Notes under the pieces: generated by a model
What the model saw: only the letters and a program-made list of their open reading frames with translations
The model's database searches: none
Told to the model about the DNA's origin: nothing
Shown here: positions 1 through 6,869 of the stretch, one piece after another
Numbering within the stretch: the stretch's first letter is position 1
How the letters are laid out: each line of letters opens with the position of its first letter
Program-made: the position numbers and the translations under genes
Assembly (NCBI GenBank): GCA_012910725.1
Contig: WNEG01000105.1
Coordinates: 1-6,874 of the forward strand
Origin: Candidatus Ethanoperedens thermophilum
Lineage (GTDB): Archaea; Halobacteriota; Methanosarcinia; Methanosarcinales; EX4572-44
Length of the DNA stretch: 6,874 bases
Reading direction: 5' to 3'

Positions 1-335
1 CAATGGCAAAAGTTATCTCTGTACACGAAGTGTGCAGACTTAGAAACGATAGTAAAGTTTATCCACTACACACTTCGTGTGCAGGCTTGAAACAATGGCA
101 AAAGTTATCTCTGTACACGAAGTGTGCAGACTTGAAACGATAGTAAAGTTTATCCACTACACACTTCGTGTGCAGACTTGAAACGATGGCAGAGTTTATC
201 TCTGTACACGAAGTGTGCAGACTTGAAACGATAGTAAAGTTTATCCACTACACACTTCGTGTGCAGACTTGAAACGATGGCAGAGTTTATCTCTGTACAC
301 GAAGTGTGCAGACTTGAAACGATAGTAAAGTTTAT
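1..335. repeat. 91-bp tandem array with alternating inverted palindromic cores
   Basis: Units begin at 1, 93, 184 and 275 with lengths 92, 91, 91 and a truncated 61. Each unit has a 45-bp half with core ACACGAAGTGT and a 46-bp half with core ACACTTCGTGT, which is its exact reverse complement. The sequence after both cores (GCAGACTTGAAACGAT, then AGTTTAT) keeps one orientation. The shared TGTGCAG starts at 31, 78, 123, 169, 214, 260 and 305. Each core can fold into a 5-6 bp stem with a GAA or TTC loop, and neighbouring cores are complementary to each other over about 12 bases. Units 3 and 4 are identical over their shared 61 bases, while units 1 and 2 carry a few older differences (CAATGGCAAAAG instead of CGATGGCAGAG). 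The array probably continues left of the window. Function is unknown; a protein-binding array or a simple minisatellite are both possible. Confidence 0.95.
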
Positions 336-340
336 ACTTT
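327..340 (+). promoter_or_regulatory. Likely TATA-box promoter of trm5, at the array edge
   Basis: AAAGTTTATACTTT contains a TTTATA core at 331-336 with purines just upstream, like an archaeal BRE/TATA pair. Its centre is about 28 bases before the GTG at 361, which would make the transcript nearly leaderless. The left part (AAAGTTTAT) is repeat sequence and the right part (ACTTT) is unique, so the box straddles the end of the array. This is inferred from spacing and composition only. Confidence 0.5.
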
Positions 341-360
341 GCAACACATCAAATAGGTTT

Positions 361-1347
361 GTGAAACTGATAGCTCTTGTAATATCTACAAAACATGCCG
401 AGGTTGCGCTTCGAAGGTTAATTGAATTACATCTCCTGCACAGTTATGCAAAGGTGCATCGTGCTGGTCACTATGTATATTTACCGGTAGTGTCTGCCCC
501 GGATGATGCACTTCTTCCTCCTTACAGAATTGATTCGTTTGACTTTGAAGAGCTGCCCCAAAGAAGAACTATTAAACATATTCTTGGCTACACCCCTTCT
601 TTTGATGTGATAGGCGATGTTGCGATATTACCTGCCACTTCACTTGATCCGTCTGCTGAAGCAGAAGCGATTTTTTCAACACAAAAAAACATTCATGGCG
701 TGTTTCAATCCATTGCACCAGTAAGTGGTGAGTTTAGAACCAGAATCCTTACTCATATCAAAGGAGAGTGTGGAACTAAAGTGAAATATCAAGAGTATGG
801 GCTCACCTATGAACTTGATGTGGCACAGGTATATTTCACACCAAGGCTTGCTACAGAGCATCACCGAATAGCAAGCAAGATAGCGAATGGAGTGGTTGTA
901 GACATGTTTGCAGGTATCGGACCATTTAGTATTCCCCTTGCAAAAAAGAATCCGAACACGACGATTATTGCAATAGACAAAAATAGAAATGCAGTGCAAT
1001 ATCTTAAACAAAATATTAAGAGAAATAAAACGAAGAATGTGTGTGCTGTTATTGCAGACTCGATGGCGCTGCCACTTGGATGCAATATCGCCAACCATCT
1101 GATCATGAATCTTCCTCATAGTGCACACCAGTTTCTTGATGAGGCACTGAGGGTGATAAAAAATGAGGGTATTATTTACTATTATGACATTACAACTGAT
1201 GATGATCTGTATCAAGCAAGCATACAGGAGATGCAAACACATGCGGCAGAGTCTGGATGCAGCATAGATGTGGTATCACAGCATGTTGTGCGCTCATATT
1301 CGCCGCACCATTACAACATCTGTATTGAGGCAAGAGTGTATAAATAA
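361..1347 (+). CDS. trm5: tRNA (guanine37-N1)-methyltransferase, archaeal Trm5 type
   Basis: The enzyme transfers a methyl group from S-adenosylmethionine to N1 of G37, next to the anticodon, which prevents +1 frameshifting. The predicted protein is 328 residues, close to the 336 I recall for Methanocaldococcus jannaschii Trm5. Residues 1-45 resemble the small D1 domain (ending HYVYLP). GEFRTR at 123-128 and PRLATEHHR at 161-169 match the conserved block before the Rossmann fold; R126 or R128 and E166 probably correspond to the tRNA-contacting arginine and the proposed catalytic glutamate (E185 in M. jannaschii). The SAM-binding motif I is DMFAGIGPFS at 181-190, and the N-L-P motif is at 250-252. 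The C-terminus also fits the family. I chose GTG 361 because homology begins with VKLIALVISTKHAE there and a TATA-like box sits 28 bases upstream; only a weak TAGG lies nearby, consistent with a leaderless start. An in-frame ATG at 259 would add 34 residues mostly translated from the repeat array and is unlikely. Confidence 0.93.
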   Translation: MKLIALVISTKHAEVALRRLIELHLLHSYAKVHRAGHYVYLPVVSAPDDALLPPYRIDSFDFEELPQRRTIKHILGYTPSFDVIGDVAILPATSLDPSAEAEAIFSTQKNIHGVFQSIAPVSGEFRTRILTHIKGECGTKVKYQEYGLTYELDVAQVYFTPRLATEHHRIASKIANGVVVDMFAGIGPFSIPLAKKNPNTTIIAIDKNRNAVQYLKQNIKRNKTKNVCAVIADSMALPLGCNIANHLIMNLPHSAHQFLDEALRVIKNEGIIYYYDITTDDDLYQASIQEMQTHAAESGCSIDVVSQHVVRSYSPHHYNICIEARVYK

Positions 1348-1352
1348 TAATA

Positions 1353-1381
1353 TATAAAAATAAAACCAAAATATTTTTATA
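1353..1381. terminator. A/T inverted repeat after trm5, possible terminator
   Basis: TATAAAAATA (1353-1362) and TATTTTTATA (1372-1381) are perfect reverse complements separated by 9 bases, starting 6 bases after the trm5 stop. The right arm holds a run of five T at 1374-1378, and the left arm gives the same run on the other strand, so it could end transcription in both directions. Archaeal termination mostly needs the U-tract, so the hairpin may be incidental. A TATA-like role cannot be excluded. Confidence 0.45.
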
Positions 1382-1469
1382 CGGTTAATCCATACAGCGA
1401 GCTTATTGCATCTGCGATAGCCTTTGAAACGATAACAAACATTATTATGATTAAAGCTAATTGATAGCC
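1382..1469. other. Intergenic stretch without a clear gene
   Basis: No start codon with an acceptable ORF was seen. One plus-strand frame stays open to a TGA at about 1464 and reads PYSELIASAIAFETITN, which might be the tail of a lost gene but has no start and no family I recognise. TTGAAACGATAACAAA near 1424 resembles the repeat-array motif TTGAAACGATAGTAAA (two mismatches) and may be a stray echo of it. Confidence 0.4.
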
Positions 1470-1619
1470 TTAACTCCGTACCACTTTAGGGAATATGTCC
1501 AGCCCAGGTCGCTCATCCAGATCCACAACCTTCTTTGGAACCTCGGTTACCATACCACGATCCCCCAGATCGACATGATAGACCTTGCCATACTTGAATA
1601 ACAGATCAACCGGAGTCAT
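1470..1619 (-). CDS. Small ORF of unknown function, 49 codons, possibly a fragment
   Basis: Reading from ATG at 1619 to TAA at 1470 gives a 49-residue, charged, soluble-looking peptide beginning MTPVDLLFKYGKVYHVDLG and ending DIFPKVVRS. The amino-acid make-up and codon use look protein-like rather than random. A GGTGA sequence lies 13 bases before the ATG, which is long for a ribosome binding site; a TTG at 1631 is nearer. In another frame just upstream a peptide ending KLEQILKKW stops at 1633-1635, so two adjacent minus-strand genes, or their relics, could once have abutted here. No family is recognised. It may be a genuine small gene, the tail of a truncated gene, or chance. Confidence 0.3.
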   Translation of the reverse strand: MTPVDLLFKYGKVYHVDLGDRGMVTEVPKKVVDLDERPGLDIFPKVVRS

Positions 1620-1689
1620 CTTGCGATTCAACTCACCATTTCTTCAGGATCTGCTCCAACTTACAGTGGATGTAGAGGGATAGAAATGA

Positions 1690-2021
1690 TACGAACGGTA
1701 CAGGGATAAAATAAACTACATCGTACATAATATAGAATCCATCCGGAAAGACGCGGAAAGCGAACTTGGACTGAGTGGGATATTCTTAAGAGTTTCATCG
1801 GAATGGCGCCTGCGGTATACGACATCCGGGTATTTGAACTGCTGCCGCTCAAGATCAAAGCATCTGTGATGGGTAATTATATCGTCCTCTATGGGAAACT
1901 GCCAGGGATATCAGAGTATTTTTATCATTACAGGAAGCTGTGGGATGATTGCAAACACAGGGTTGAAGCCCTGGTACTTTGGAAGTTGCAGAGAACAGGT
2001 GGCTTCAATACAGAGATTTGA
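1690..2021 (+). pseudogene. Decayed HepT-like / MNT nucleotidyltransferase relic
   Basis: Two reading frames carry pieces that look like the partners of an MNT/HepT toxin-antitoxin pair. From 1690, one frame reads YERYRDKINYIVHNIESIRK and continues to about 1770-1800; this resembles the N-terminus of HepT (DUF86, HEPN RNase toxin), but a stop codon lies just before it and there is no start. From about 1773 a second frame reads EWDILKSFIGMAPAVYDIR, then VFELLPLKIK and SEYFYHYRKLWDDCKHRVE, ending at TGA 2021; this resembles the C-terminal end of archaeal minimal nucleotidyltransferases (MntA antitoxins). The GSxxxG and DxD catalytic motifs of the nucleotidyltransferase and the RX4-6H motif of HepT are absent. 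The simplest reading is a deletion that joined the start of hepT to the end of mntA out of frame. An ATG at 1803 opens 72 codons, but a functional product is unlikely. The match is from memory of family patterns, not a search. Confidence 0.45.
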
Positions 2022-2082
2022 ATGGTTCAAAAATCGACTGTTCCGGATCATATAAGCCCAACCACCGATACTGCTGATACAA

Positions 2083-2094
2083 TAATATTTAATT
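2083..2094 (+). promoter_or_regulatory. TATA-like promoter of the lipoprotein gene
   Basis: TAATATTTAATT is the most A/T-rich stretch before the ATG at 2120, with its centre about 31 bases upstream. A start site 25-27 bases downstream of the box would fall only a few bases before the ATG. This fits the lack of any ribosome binding sequence in CAAGTAACTATG. Confidence 0.4.
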
Positions 2095-2119
2095 AGCATT
2101 AAAGCGTAATCAAGTAACT

Positions 2120-2797
2120 ATGAGGTCAATAGGACTATTTATTTTTCCATTGCTGTTGTTAGTTATTGTCTTTTCGGGATGTCTTGAAACACCAGTTGCA
2201 GCGCCCCCACACATCGATGAAAACGTGCTTGAAGAATGTGGTTGGGTGCAGATTGGAGATTCCACGAGCATGTCCAAAACCTTTGACATAGGTGGTAAAG
2301 AGATAAAAATCAACACCGCAACGATCAATTATGGAGATAAGTCCCTGGAGGCGTATTTGATGCGTCAGGTTGGTGCATACAGCAATAGAGAGAACGTATC
2401 TACAGCAAGAATAGTTGCCATGCGAATCGTGCTTCCTGCTGGTATCCCGCTGCCATCACAGATAGTTTTAGAGATGGCTTCAACACAGGTAAAAGACATG
2501 GCTGTCGAGATGAACATTAAAGATTTTCATAAAATCAATAGAACACAGGTACCACTGAAAAATGAAAAAACAGCCGAAGCCAATGTATACAGCGGCTACA
2601 TCACTCTTGATGGCAACAACGTCCCACTTAAAGGAATGATTGCTACATGGGGTGTATCAGGCTCGACACTTGTTGTAACTACAGTCTATCCAGACAAGGA
2701 TTTTGTCTTTACAGAAGGAACTAAAAAAGTAATAATAAATATCGATGGTAAAGCAGAATACGAGGAAATAATAAAACTTCTACAGCATATAGAATAA
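2120..2797 (+). CDS. Putative archaeal lipoprotein of unknown function
   Basis: The 225-residue product starts with one arginine, a hydrophobic stretch (residues 4-19) and a lipobox FSGC with cysteine at 21. It is therefore probably exported, lipid-anchored and faces the cell exterior, leaving a mature part of about 205 residues. After a short Pro/Ala-rich linker comes ENVLEECGWVQIGD (about 35-48), then alternating strand-like segments. A less charged part around 100-125 includes LPAGIPLPSQ, and a beta-rich C-terminal half (about 155-200) includes YITLDGNNVPLKG and GSTLVVTTVYP. There is no second membrane segment and no recognisable catalytic motif. The layout recalls small archaeal lipoproteins of unknown function (DUF6517-like), but I cannot confirm this. 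It stands alone, convergent with the trehalose gene, with 49 bases between the two stops. No clear T-run terminator lies in that gap. Confidence 0.8.
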   Translation: MRSIGLFIFPLLLLVIVFSGCLETPVAAPPHIDENVLEECGWVQIGDSTSMSKTFDIGGKEIKINTATINYGDKSLEAYLMRQVGAYSNRENVSTARIVAMRIVLPAGIPLPSQIVLEMASTQVKDMAVEMNIKDFHKINRTQVPLKNEKTAEANVYSGYITLDGNNVPLKGMIATWGVSGSTLVVTTVYPDKDFVFTEGTKKVIINIDGKAEYEEIIKLLQHIE

Positions 2798-2846
2798 ACG
2801 CGGAATACCTTTCCCTAACTCCACCAGTAAACAAGCCCACTTACAC

Positions 2847-5800
2847 TCAAAGATACGGTGAAGTAGAATCCTGAAGCGCCACTTCTTTTGTCTTGCCTGC
2901 TTCAAGTTCAAAGAAATTGCCTTTAACCTCGACCCATATTGGTTTTGCCCCCCCGGGGAGAGCCTCTATTTTTAGTTTGTCAGCAGTAATATCTAAATCA
3001 AACCAGTGTCCGCGGTAATGCAGATGCAAGCTTATTCTTTTTAATTCATCGGGAAACACAGGATTGAAACGCAGAATGTTACCTCTGCACTCAAGTCCTG
3101 TATAACATCGTTGAACCATGTCTACACATCCTGACATAGCGCCCAGATGTATGCCTTCAGGAGTGGTTCCTCCCTGGATATCTGCTACATCGGTCTTGAG
3201 AGCCTGGTTAAAAAGCTCCCAGGAACGTTTTCTGTCTCTTCGAGCTGCTACCCATGAATGAATAATCCAGCTAAGTGACGAACCATTGGAGGTGCGTTTC
3301 AGATAATAATCAATATTTTTGGGTATGGTTTCATATTCAAACGAATAGCCAAGTTGACTGAATAGCTGACTCAGTTCCTCTGATGAAAAGAGATAAAAAA
3401 GCATTAAAACATCTGCTTGTTTGGATACTTTGTACCGGTTGGTGGTGTCGCCTTCTGCCTCAAGAATGCGATCCATGCGCTCTATATTCCCATATTTTTT
3501 ATGGTATCTTTTCCAATCGAGCTCATCCATGTGCTCATACCCTTCAAACTGGCTAATGATTCCATCATCATGAAATATAACCAGCATCTTGCGACTTATC
3601 TCTTTCCATCTTACTTTTTCTGCTTCGTTTATATCAAGCCTTTCACAAAGTTCCTTCCATTGCTGTTCAGGCAGAAGCTCAAACAATTTAATGGCTCGGT
3701 TCAACACAAAAACAGCCATAACATTGGTATAAGCATTATTGTTCACACCAGGACTCTTTGCACCAGGATAGCTGTCATGATACTCGTCAGGACCAACCAC
3801 TCCAAGAATCTCATATCTGTCAAGCTTTTTATTATAGGTTGCTATACTTGCCCAGAAACGTGCAATCTCGAGAATGATCTCGGCTCCGTAAAAAGATAAA
3901 AATTCAAGGTCGCAGGTGACCTGGTAATACTGCCATATATTGTAGACAATAGCTGCATTTATGTGGCGCTGAAGATGGGTGTTATCACGTACCCAGTGCC
4001 CTGATACAGGATTGAGATGGACCTTCTGACTTTCTTCCCTCCCATTACTCCCGCTCTGCCATGGATACATGGCTCCTTTATAACCAAGCTTGTATGCAGC
4101 CTTTCGAGCCTCTTTGAGACGACGATACCGATACATAAGCAGTGTTCTTGCAATCTGGGGAACCCGGTAGATAAGAAATGGAAAAATAATCAGCTCATCC
4201 CAGAAGATGTGTCCTCGATAAGCTTCGCCGTGCCAGCCACGGGAAGGCATCCCAACATCAATGTCCAGTGAGTGCATAGAAGCGCTCTCTAGCAGGTGGA
4301 AAATATATAGACGAAGGATTCTCTGGATAGGATGACCATTACTGGAGCTATCCAATCCTAAGTTAATCTCAAAACTATGCCACAAATGTTTCCAGGCAAT
4401 GGTGTGAGTTTTGAGCAACCCATTAAATCTTGGTGCATCCAACACCGCTTTTTCTGATTCAAGAGTGCACTCTGAGATGGCAGCATCCCGTGAGGTAAAA
4501 AGAGAGACTACTTTTTCTATACTGAGCCGTTTCCCTTCAGTAAGTTCCACTGTAAAGTGCTGGGCAATATATGCTGGTTTTTCCACCAGCAGCCGTTCCA
4601 CGATCACCGGTGATTCATCTTTGAACACCTGAGTCCTTGAAGCTTCAGATATATTCAACTTTGACTGGTTAGTGCGCACTTGCAGAAGGATCGTATTATC
4701 GTCAATTTGTTTAGCCTCTACCTCTTCAAGATGCCTGTTATTCAGGTTTTTATATCTTTTCACTCCAGAATTGGTTACCTGTCCATCCAATGCAGAGCAA
4801 ATCTCTATTTTTCCAGACCAGTTTACCGGGATAATCACTGTTTCTATTGCTGCTATATGCATATCGCCCATATGCACAAGACTGCGAGTGAGTAGTCTGG
4901 TTTGCCGGTTATTTTTATCCTGGAAATGAACTGTGCGGTAAAGTATCCCCTTTTTAAGATCCAGTTCCTGACGATACGATAGAACATTTACATTCGTTAA
5001 ATTAAACCAGTCTTCACCTATTATGCGAAAATTGAGGTAGAGCCAGTTTGGCAAGTTAACAAGGTCCTCGTTCTCTATAGTGGAACCATCAATACTTGTT
5101 TTAAGTCTGTTATATCCTCCCGCCAGGTAGGTTCCTGGATAATGGATCTCATCAGCACCAGATTCTGGCGCTGCTCCGCGGGTAGCAAAATAGCCATTTC
5201 CAAGTGTGCACAACGCCTCACGCAAGCCTTCCTCTTCGGAATCAAAGTCTTTATACATCAGCGACCACTCGCTGCCTTCTTCCAGTAAGGTAGTAAGGGT
5301 ATGGAGAAAAATCTCAACCTGTGCTGGATTTTTTAATCGGTATTTAGCTGATGTGTAGCGAGAGCCTTCTCCTACCACCACACCAATACCCTGCGTTTGC
5401 AGTACTGTAAACGCATCTTCATCGGTAAGATCGTCACCGATGTAAAAAGGAATTGTATCTGGCTGGGCAAGCTCTGTTGCATCAAGAAGCCACAAAAGAG
5501 CCTTACCTTTATCCCAATCGACGTTTGGCTGGAGCTCATAGACTTTTTTGCCATAGGATTGGCGAAGTTTTGCATAATGCAGGGCTGCCTGATTCACAAC
5601 CTTCTCTATAAACTTAACATCCCTGTCCTCTACATTGCGGTAATGAACTGCAATAGAGAATTTCTTACGTTCCACCTGGCAACCGTTAATGCCAGCCAGC
5701 TGCTGTTTCAGGCTTTCTTCAGCTTCATCAAGCAATGGAAGAAAACTCCCTGCCTTTTCATACTCCATCTTTAAATATTCTGGTCCTTCGATCTCAAAAC

Positions 5801-6821
5801 CATGGCTTCCTGCATAGTATATGCCATCGATTCCAACACGCGCTTTTACATCTTCAAGGTCTCTTCCACTTATGACTGCAACAGTGCATTGATCAGATAG
5901 CATCATCAGTGCTTTTCTCGTATCTTCAGAAAGTACTGCATCCTCTGGATGGGATACAATAGGAGTAAGGGTGCCGTCATAGTCTAGAAACACCACCACT
6001 TTCTTATCTTTTACCTGCTGTTCGATCTGCTTGAAATGCTCTAAACCATCTAAAAGGTCATCTATATTTACTTCTATTTCAATTTCTGATAAATCATTTA
6101 CAACTAAGTCAGCCCCTCCGTCTTTAAGGGCTTTTTCCTGCTTACCACGGTTTACTCCGATAACCAGGCCAAACCCGCCTCTACTTCCAGCCCTGACCCC
6201 GGAGATGGCATCTTCGACTACCACGCATCTTTTGGGATCAACTTCCAGCCGATGAGATGCTTCTACAAAAATAGCTGGATCAGGCTTTCCTTTAAGGTCA
6301 AGACTTTCAGAATCGACCCCGTCTACTTTAACATTAAATAGATCAGAAATATTTGCTGCATCCAGAACCTCGGCACAACTCTTGCTTGAGGATACAATAG
6401 CAGTCTTAAAATCTTTATCCTTTAACTTCTTAATTAAATCAATGGAAGATTGATAAACTTCCACACCCTCTTCTTTCAGGCACTCAAGGAATGCCTGGTT
6501 TTTTTTATTTCCCAAACCGCAGATAGTCTCAGTGTCAGATGAATCATCAGGTTTGCCATACGAGATCTCTATACCGCGTGCCTCGAGAAAACTCTTCACT
6601 CCATCGTAGCGAGGCTTACCATCAACATACCGATGATAGTCGTCCATATCAAAAGGTTTGAAATCTTCAAACTTCTTTTTTAAGTACTGGTCAAAGAGCT
6701 TCTTCCACGCGGCTGCATGCATCCTTGCAGTCCTGGTAACCACCCCATCCAGATCAAAGATAACTGCATCATATCTTGACCTTGAAACAGTAAAACTGCG
6801 TGTGTTAATACGGTTCGTCAC
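2847..6821 (-). CDS. otsB1: Three-domain trehalose enzyme: beta-PGM-like HAD, T6P phosphatase, GH65 (OtsB1-like)
   Basis: The 1324-residue cytoplasmic protein has the order and length of mycobacterial OtsB1 (Rv2006, about 1327 residues). Domain 1 (about 17-250) is beta-phosphoglucomutase-like HAD: DLDGVVT with D23 and D25, H35 and W39, R71 in the cap, SSSK at 144-147, KPDP from 179, and E203-D204. Domain 2 (about 272-512) is trehalose-6-phosphate phosphatase: DYDGTLTP with D280 and D282, SGR at 318-320, ERKK at 384-387, K438, and GDDLTDED with D463, D464 and D467. Domain 3 (about 515-1320) is GH65: an N-terminal beta domain, then the alpha/alpha barrel from about 800, with WQSG at 921-924, GPDEYH at 1010-1015 (E1013 the likely general acid) and EGIHLGAMSG at 1222-1231. 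The last matches the phosphate-binding loop of GH65 phosphorylases, favouring phosphorolysis over hydrolysis. Inferred pathway: T6P to trehalose, to beta-glucose 1-phosphate and glucose, to glucose 6-phosphate. Trehalose as the GH65 substrate is inferred; kojibiose or maltose are alternatives, and the phosphatase domain of Mtb OtsB1 is reported inactive. The GTG start is backed by GAGGT 7 bases upstream. No frameshift seen. Confidence 0.93.
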   Translation of the reverse strand: MTNRINTRSFTVSRSRYDAVIFDLDGVVTRTARMHAAAWKKLFDQYLKKKFEDFKPFDMDDYHRYVDGKPRYDGVKSFLEARGIEISYGKPDDSSDTETICGLGNKKNQAFLECLKEEGVEVYQSSIDLIKKLKDKDFKTAIVSSSKSCAEVLDAANISDLFNVKVDGVDSESLDLKGKPDPAIFVEASHRLEVDPKRCVVVEDAISGVRAGSRGGFGLVIGVNRGKQEKALKDGGADLVVNDLSEIEIEVNIDDLLDGLEHFKQIEQQVKDKKVVVFLDYDGTLTPIVSHPEDAVLSEDTRKALMMLSDQCTVAVISGRDLEDVKARVGIDGIYYAGSHGFEIEGPEYLKMEYEKAGSFLPLLDEAEESLKQQLAGINGCQVERKKFSIAVHYRNVEDRDVKFIEKVVNQAALHYAKLRQSYGKKVYELQPNVDWDKGKALLWLLDATELAQPDTIPFYIGDDLTDEDAFTVLQTQGIGVVVGEGSRYTSAKYRLKNPAQVEIFLHTLTTLLEEGSEWSLMYKDFDSEEEGLREALCTLGNGYFATRGAAPESGADEIHYPGTYLAGGYNRLKTSIDGSTIENEDLVNLPNWLYLNFRIIGEDWFNLTNVNVLSYRQELDLKKGILYRTVHFQDKNNRQTRLLTRSLVHMGDMHIAAIETVIIPVNWSGKIEICSALDGQVTNSGVKRYKNLNNRHLEEVEAKQIDDNTILLQVRTNQSKLNISEASRTQVFKDESPVIVERLLVEKPAYIAQHFTVELTEGKRLSIEKVVSLFTSRDAAISECTLESEKAVLDAPRFNGLLKTHTIAWKHLWHSFEINLGLDSSSNGHPIQRILRLYIFHLLESASMHSLDIDVGMPSRGWHGEAYRGHIFWDELIIFPFLIYRVPQIARTLLMYRYRRLKEARKAAYKLGYKGAMYPWQSGSNGREESQKVHLNPVSGHWVRDNTHLQRHINAAIVYNIWQYYQVTCDLEFLSFYGAEIILEIARFWASIATYNKKLDRYEILGVVGPDEYHDSYPGAKSPGVNNNAYTNVMAVFVLNRAIKLFELLPEQQWKELCERLDINEAEKVRWKEISRKMLVIFHDDGIISQFEGYEHMDELDWKRYHKKYGNIERMDRILEAEGDTTNRYKVSKQADVLMLFYLFSSEELSQLFSQLGYSFEYETIPKNIDYYLKRTSNGSSLSWIIHSWVAARRDRKRSWELFNQALKTDVADIQGGTTPEGIHLGAMSGCVDMVQRCYTGLECRGNILRFNPVFPDELKRISLHLHYRGHWFDLDITADKLKIEALPGGAKPIWVEVKGNFFELEAGKTKEVALQDSTSPYL

Positions 6822-6828
6822 CGGTGTT

Positions 6829-6833
6829 ACCTC
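6829..6833 (-). promoter_or_regulatory. Ribosome binding site GAGGT fixing the GTG start
   Basis: On the minus strand GAGGT lies 7 bases before the GTG at 6821, an ideal Shine-Dalgarno spacing. It decides in favour of this non-ATG start, from which only 16 residues precede the first conserved HAD strand. The other two genes in the window lack such a site. Confidence 0.8.
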
Positions 6834-6861
6834 TTCAAGCAGATCTAACTTTCATTTACCC

Positions 6862-6869
6862 TTTATAAA
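6862..6869 (-). promoter_or_regulatory. TATA box of the trehalose gene
   Basis: TTTATAAA is a consensus-like archaeal TATA box centred at about 6866. A start site 25-27 bases downstream would be near 6840, giving a leader of about 18 bases that just includes GAGGT. The upstream BRE region is cut by the window end (only CAAGA is visible). The element is its own reverse complement, so it could also serve a divergent gene beyond the edge. Confidence 0.6.

Noticed and set aside
1..335. CRISPR array
   Set aside because: The repeat ends in a CRISPR-like CTTGAAAC and recurs every 45-46 bases, but the would-be spacers are just two sequences that alternate and repeat almost exactly. There are no unique spacers, and no cas gene is in view.
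150..347. Minus-strand 65-codon ORF inside the array
   Set aside because: It is composed of repeat sequence only. The 91-bp period is not a multiple of three, so it does not encode a regular peptide repeat, and no promoter or ribosome binding site was seen.
259..360. trm5 N-terminal extension from ATG 259
   Set aside because: The extra 34 residues come mostly from the repeat array and have no counterpart in Trm5. The D1 domain begins at GTG 361, where a TATA-like box is correctly spaced.
676..1242. Minus-strand 188-codon ORF opposite trm5
   Set aside because: It is antisense to the conserved Trm5 catalytic region, and its Cys/Ile/His-rich composition is typical of a shadow frame.
1353..1381. 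Insertion-sequence or MITE end
   Set aside because: The inverted repeat is purely A/T, with arms only 9 bases apart, no transposase nearby and no flanking target duplication. A terminator explains it better.
3417..3899. Plus-strand 160-codon ORF inside the trehalose gene
   Set aside because: It lies opposite the GH65 catalytic barrel, whose motifs are intact in the other strand; no promoter or family features were seen.
6835..6855. Six-codon leader ORF (MKVRSA) before the trehalose gene
   Set aside because: Its ATG at 6855 lies upstream of the start site expected from the TATA box (about 6840), so it is probably not in the transcript.
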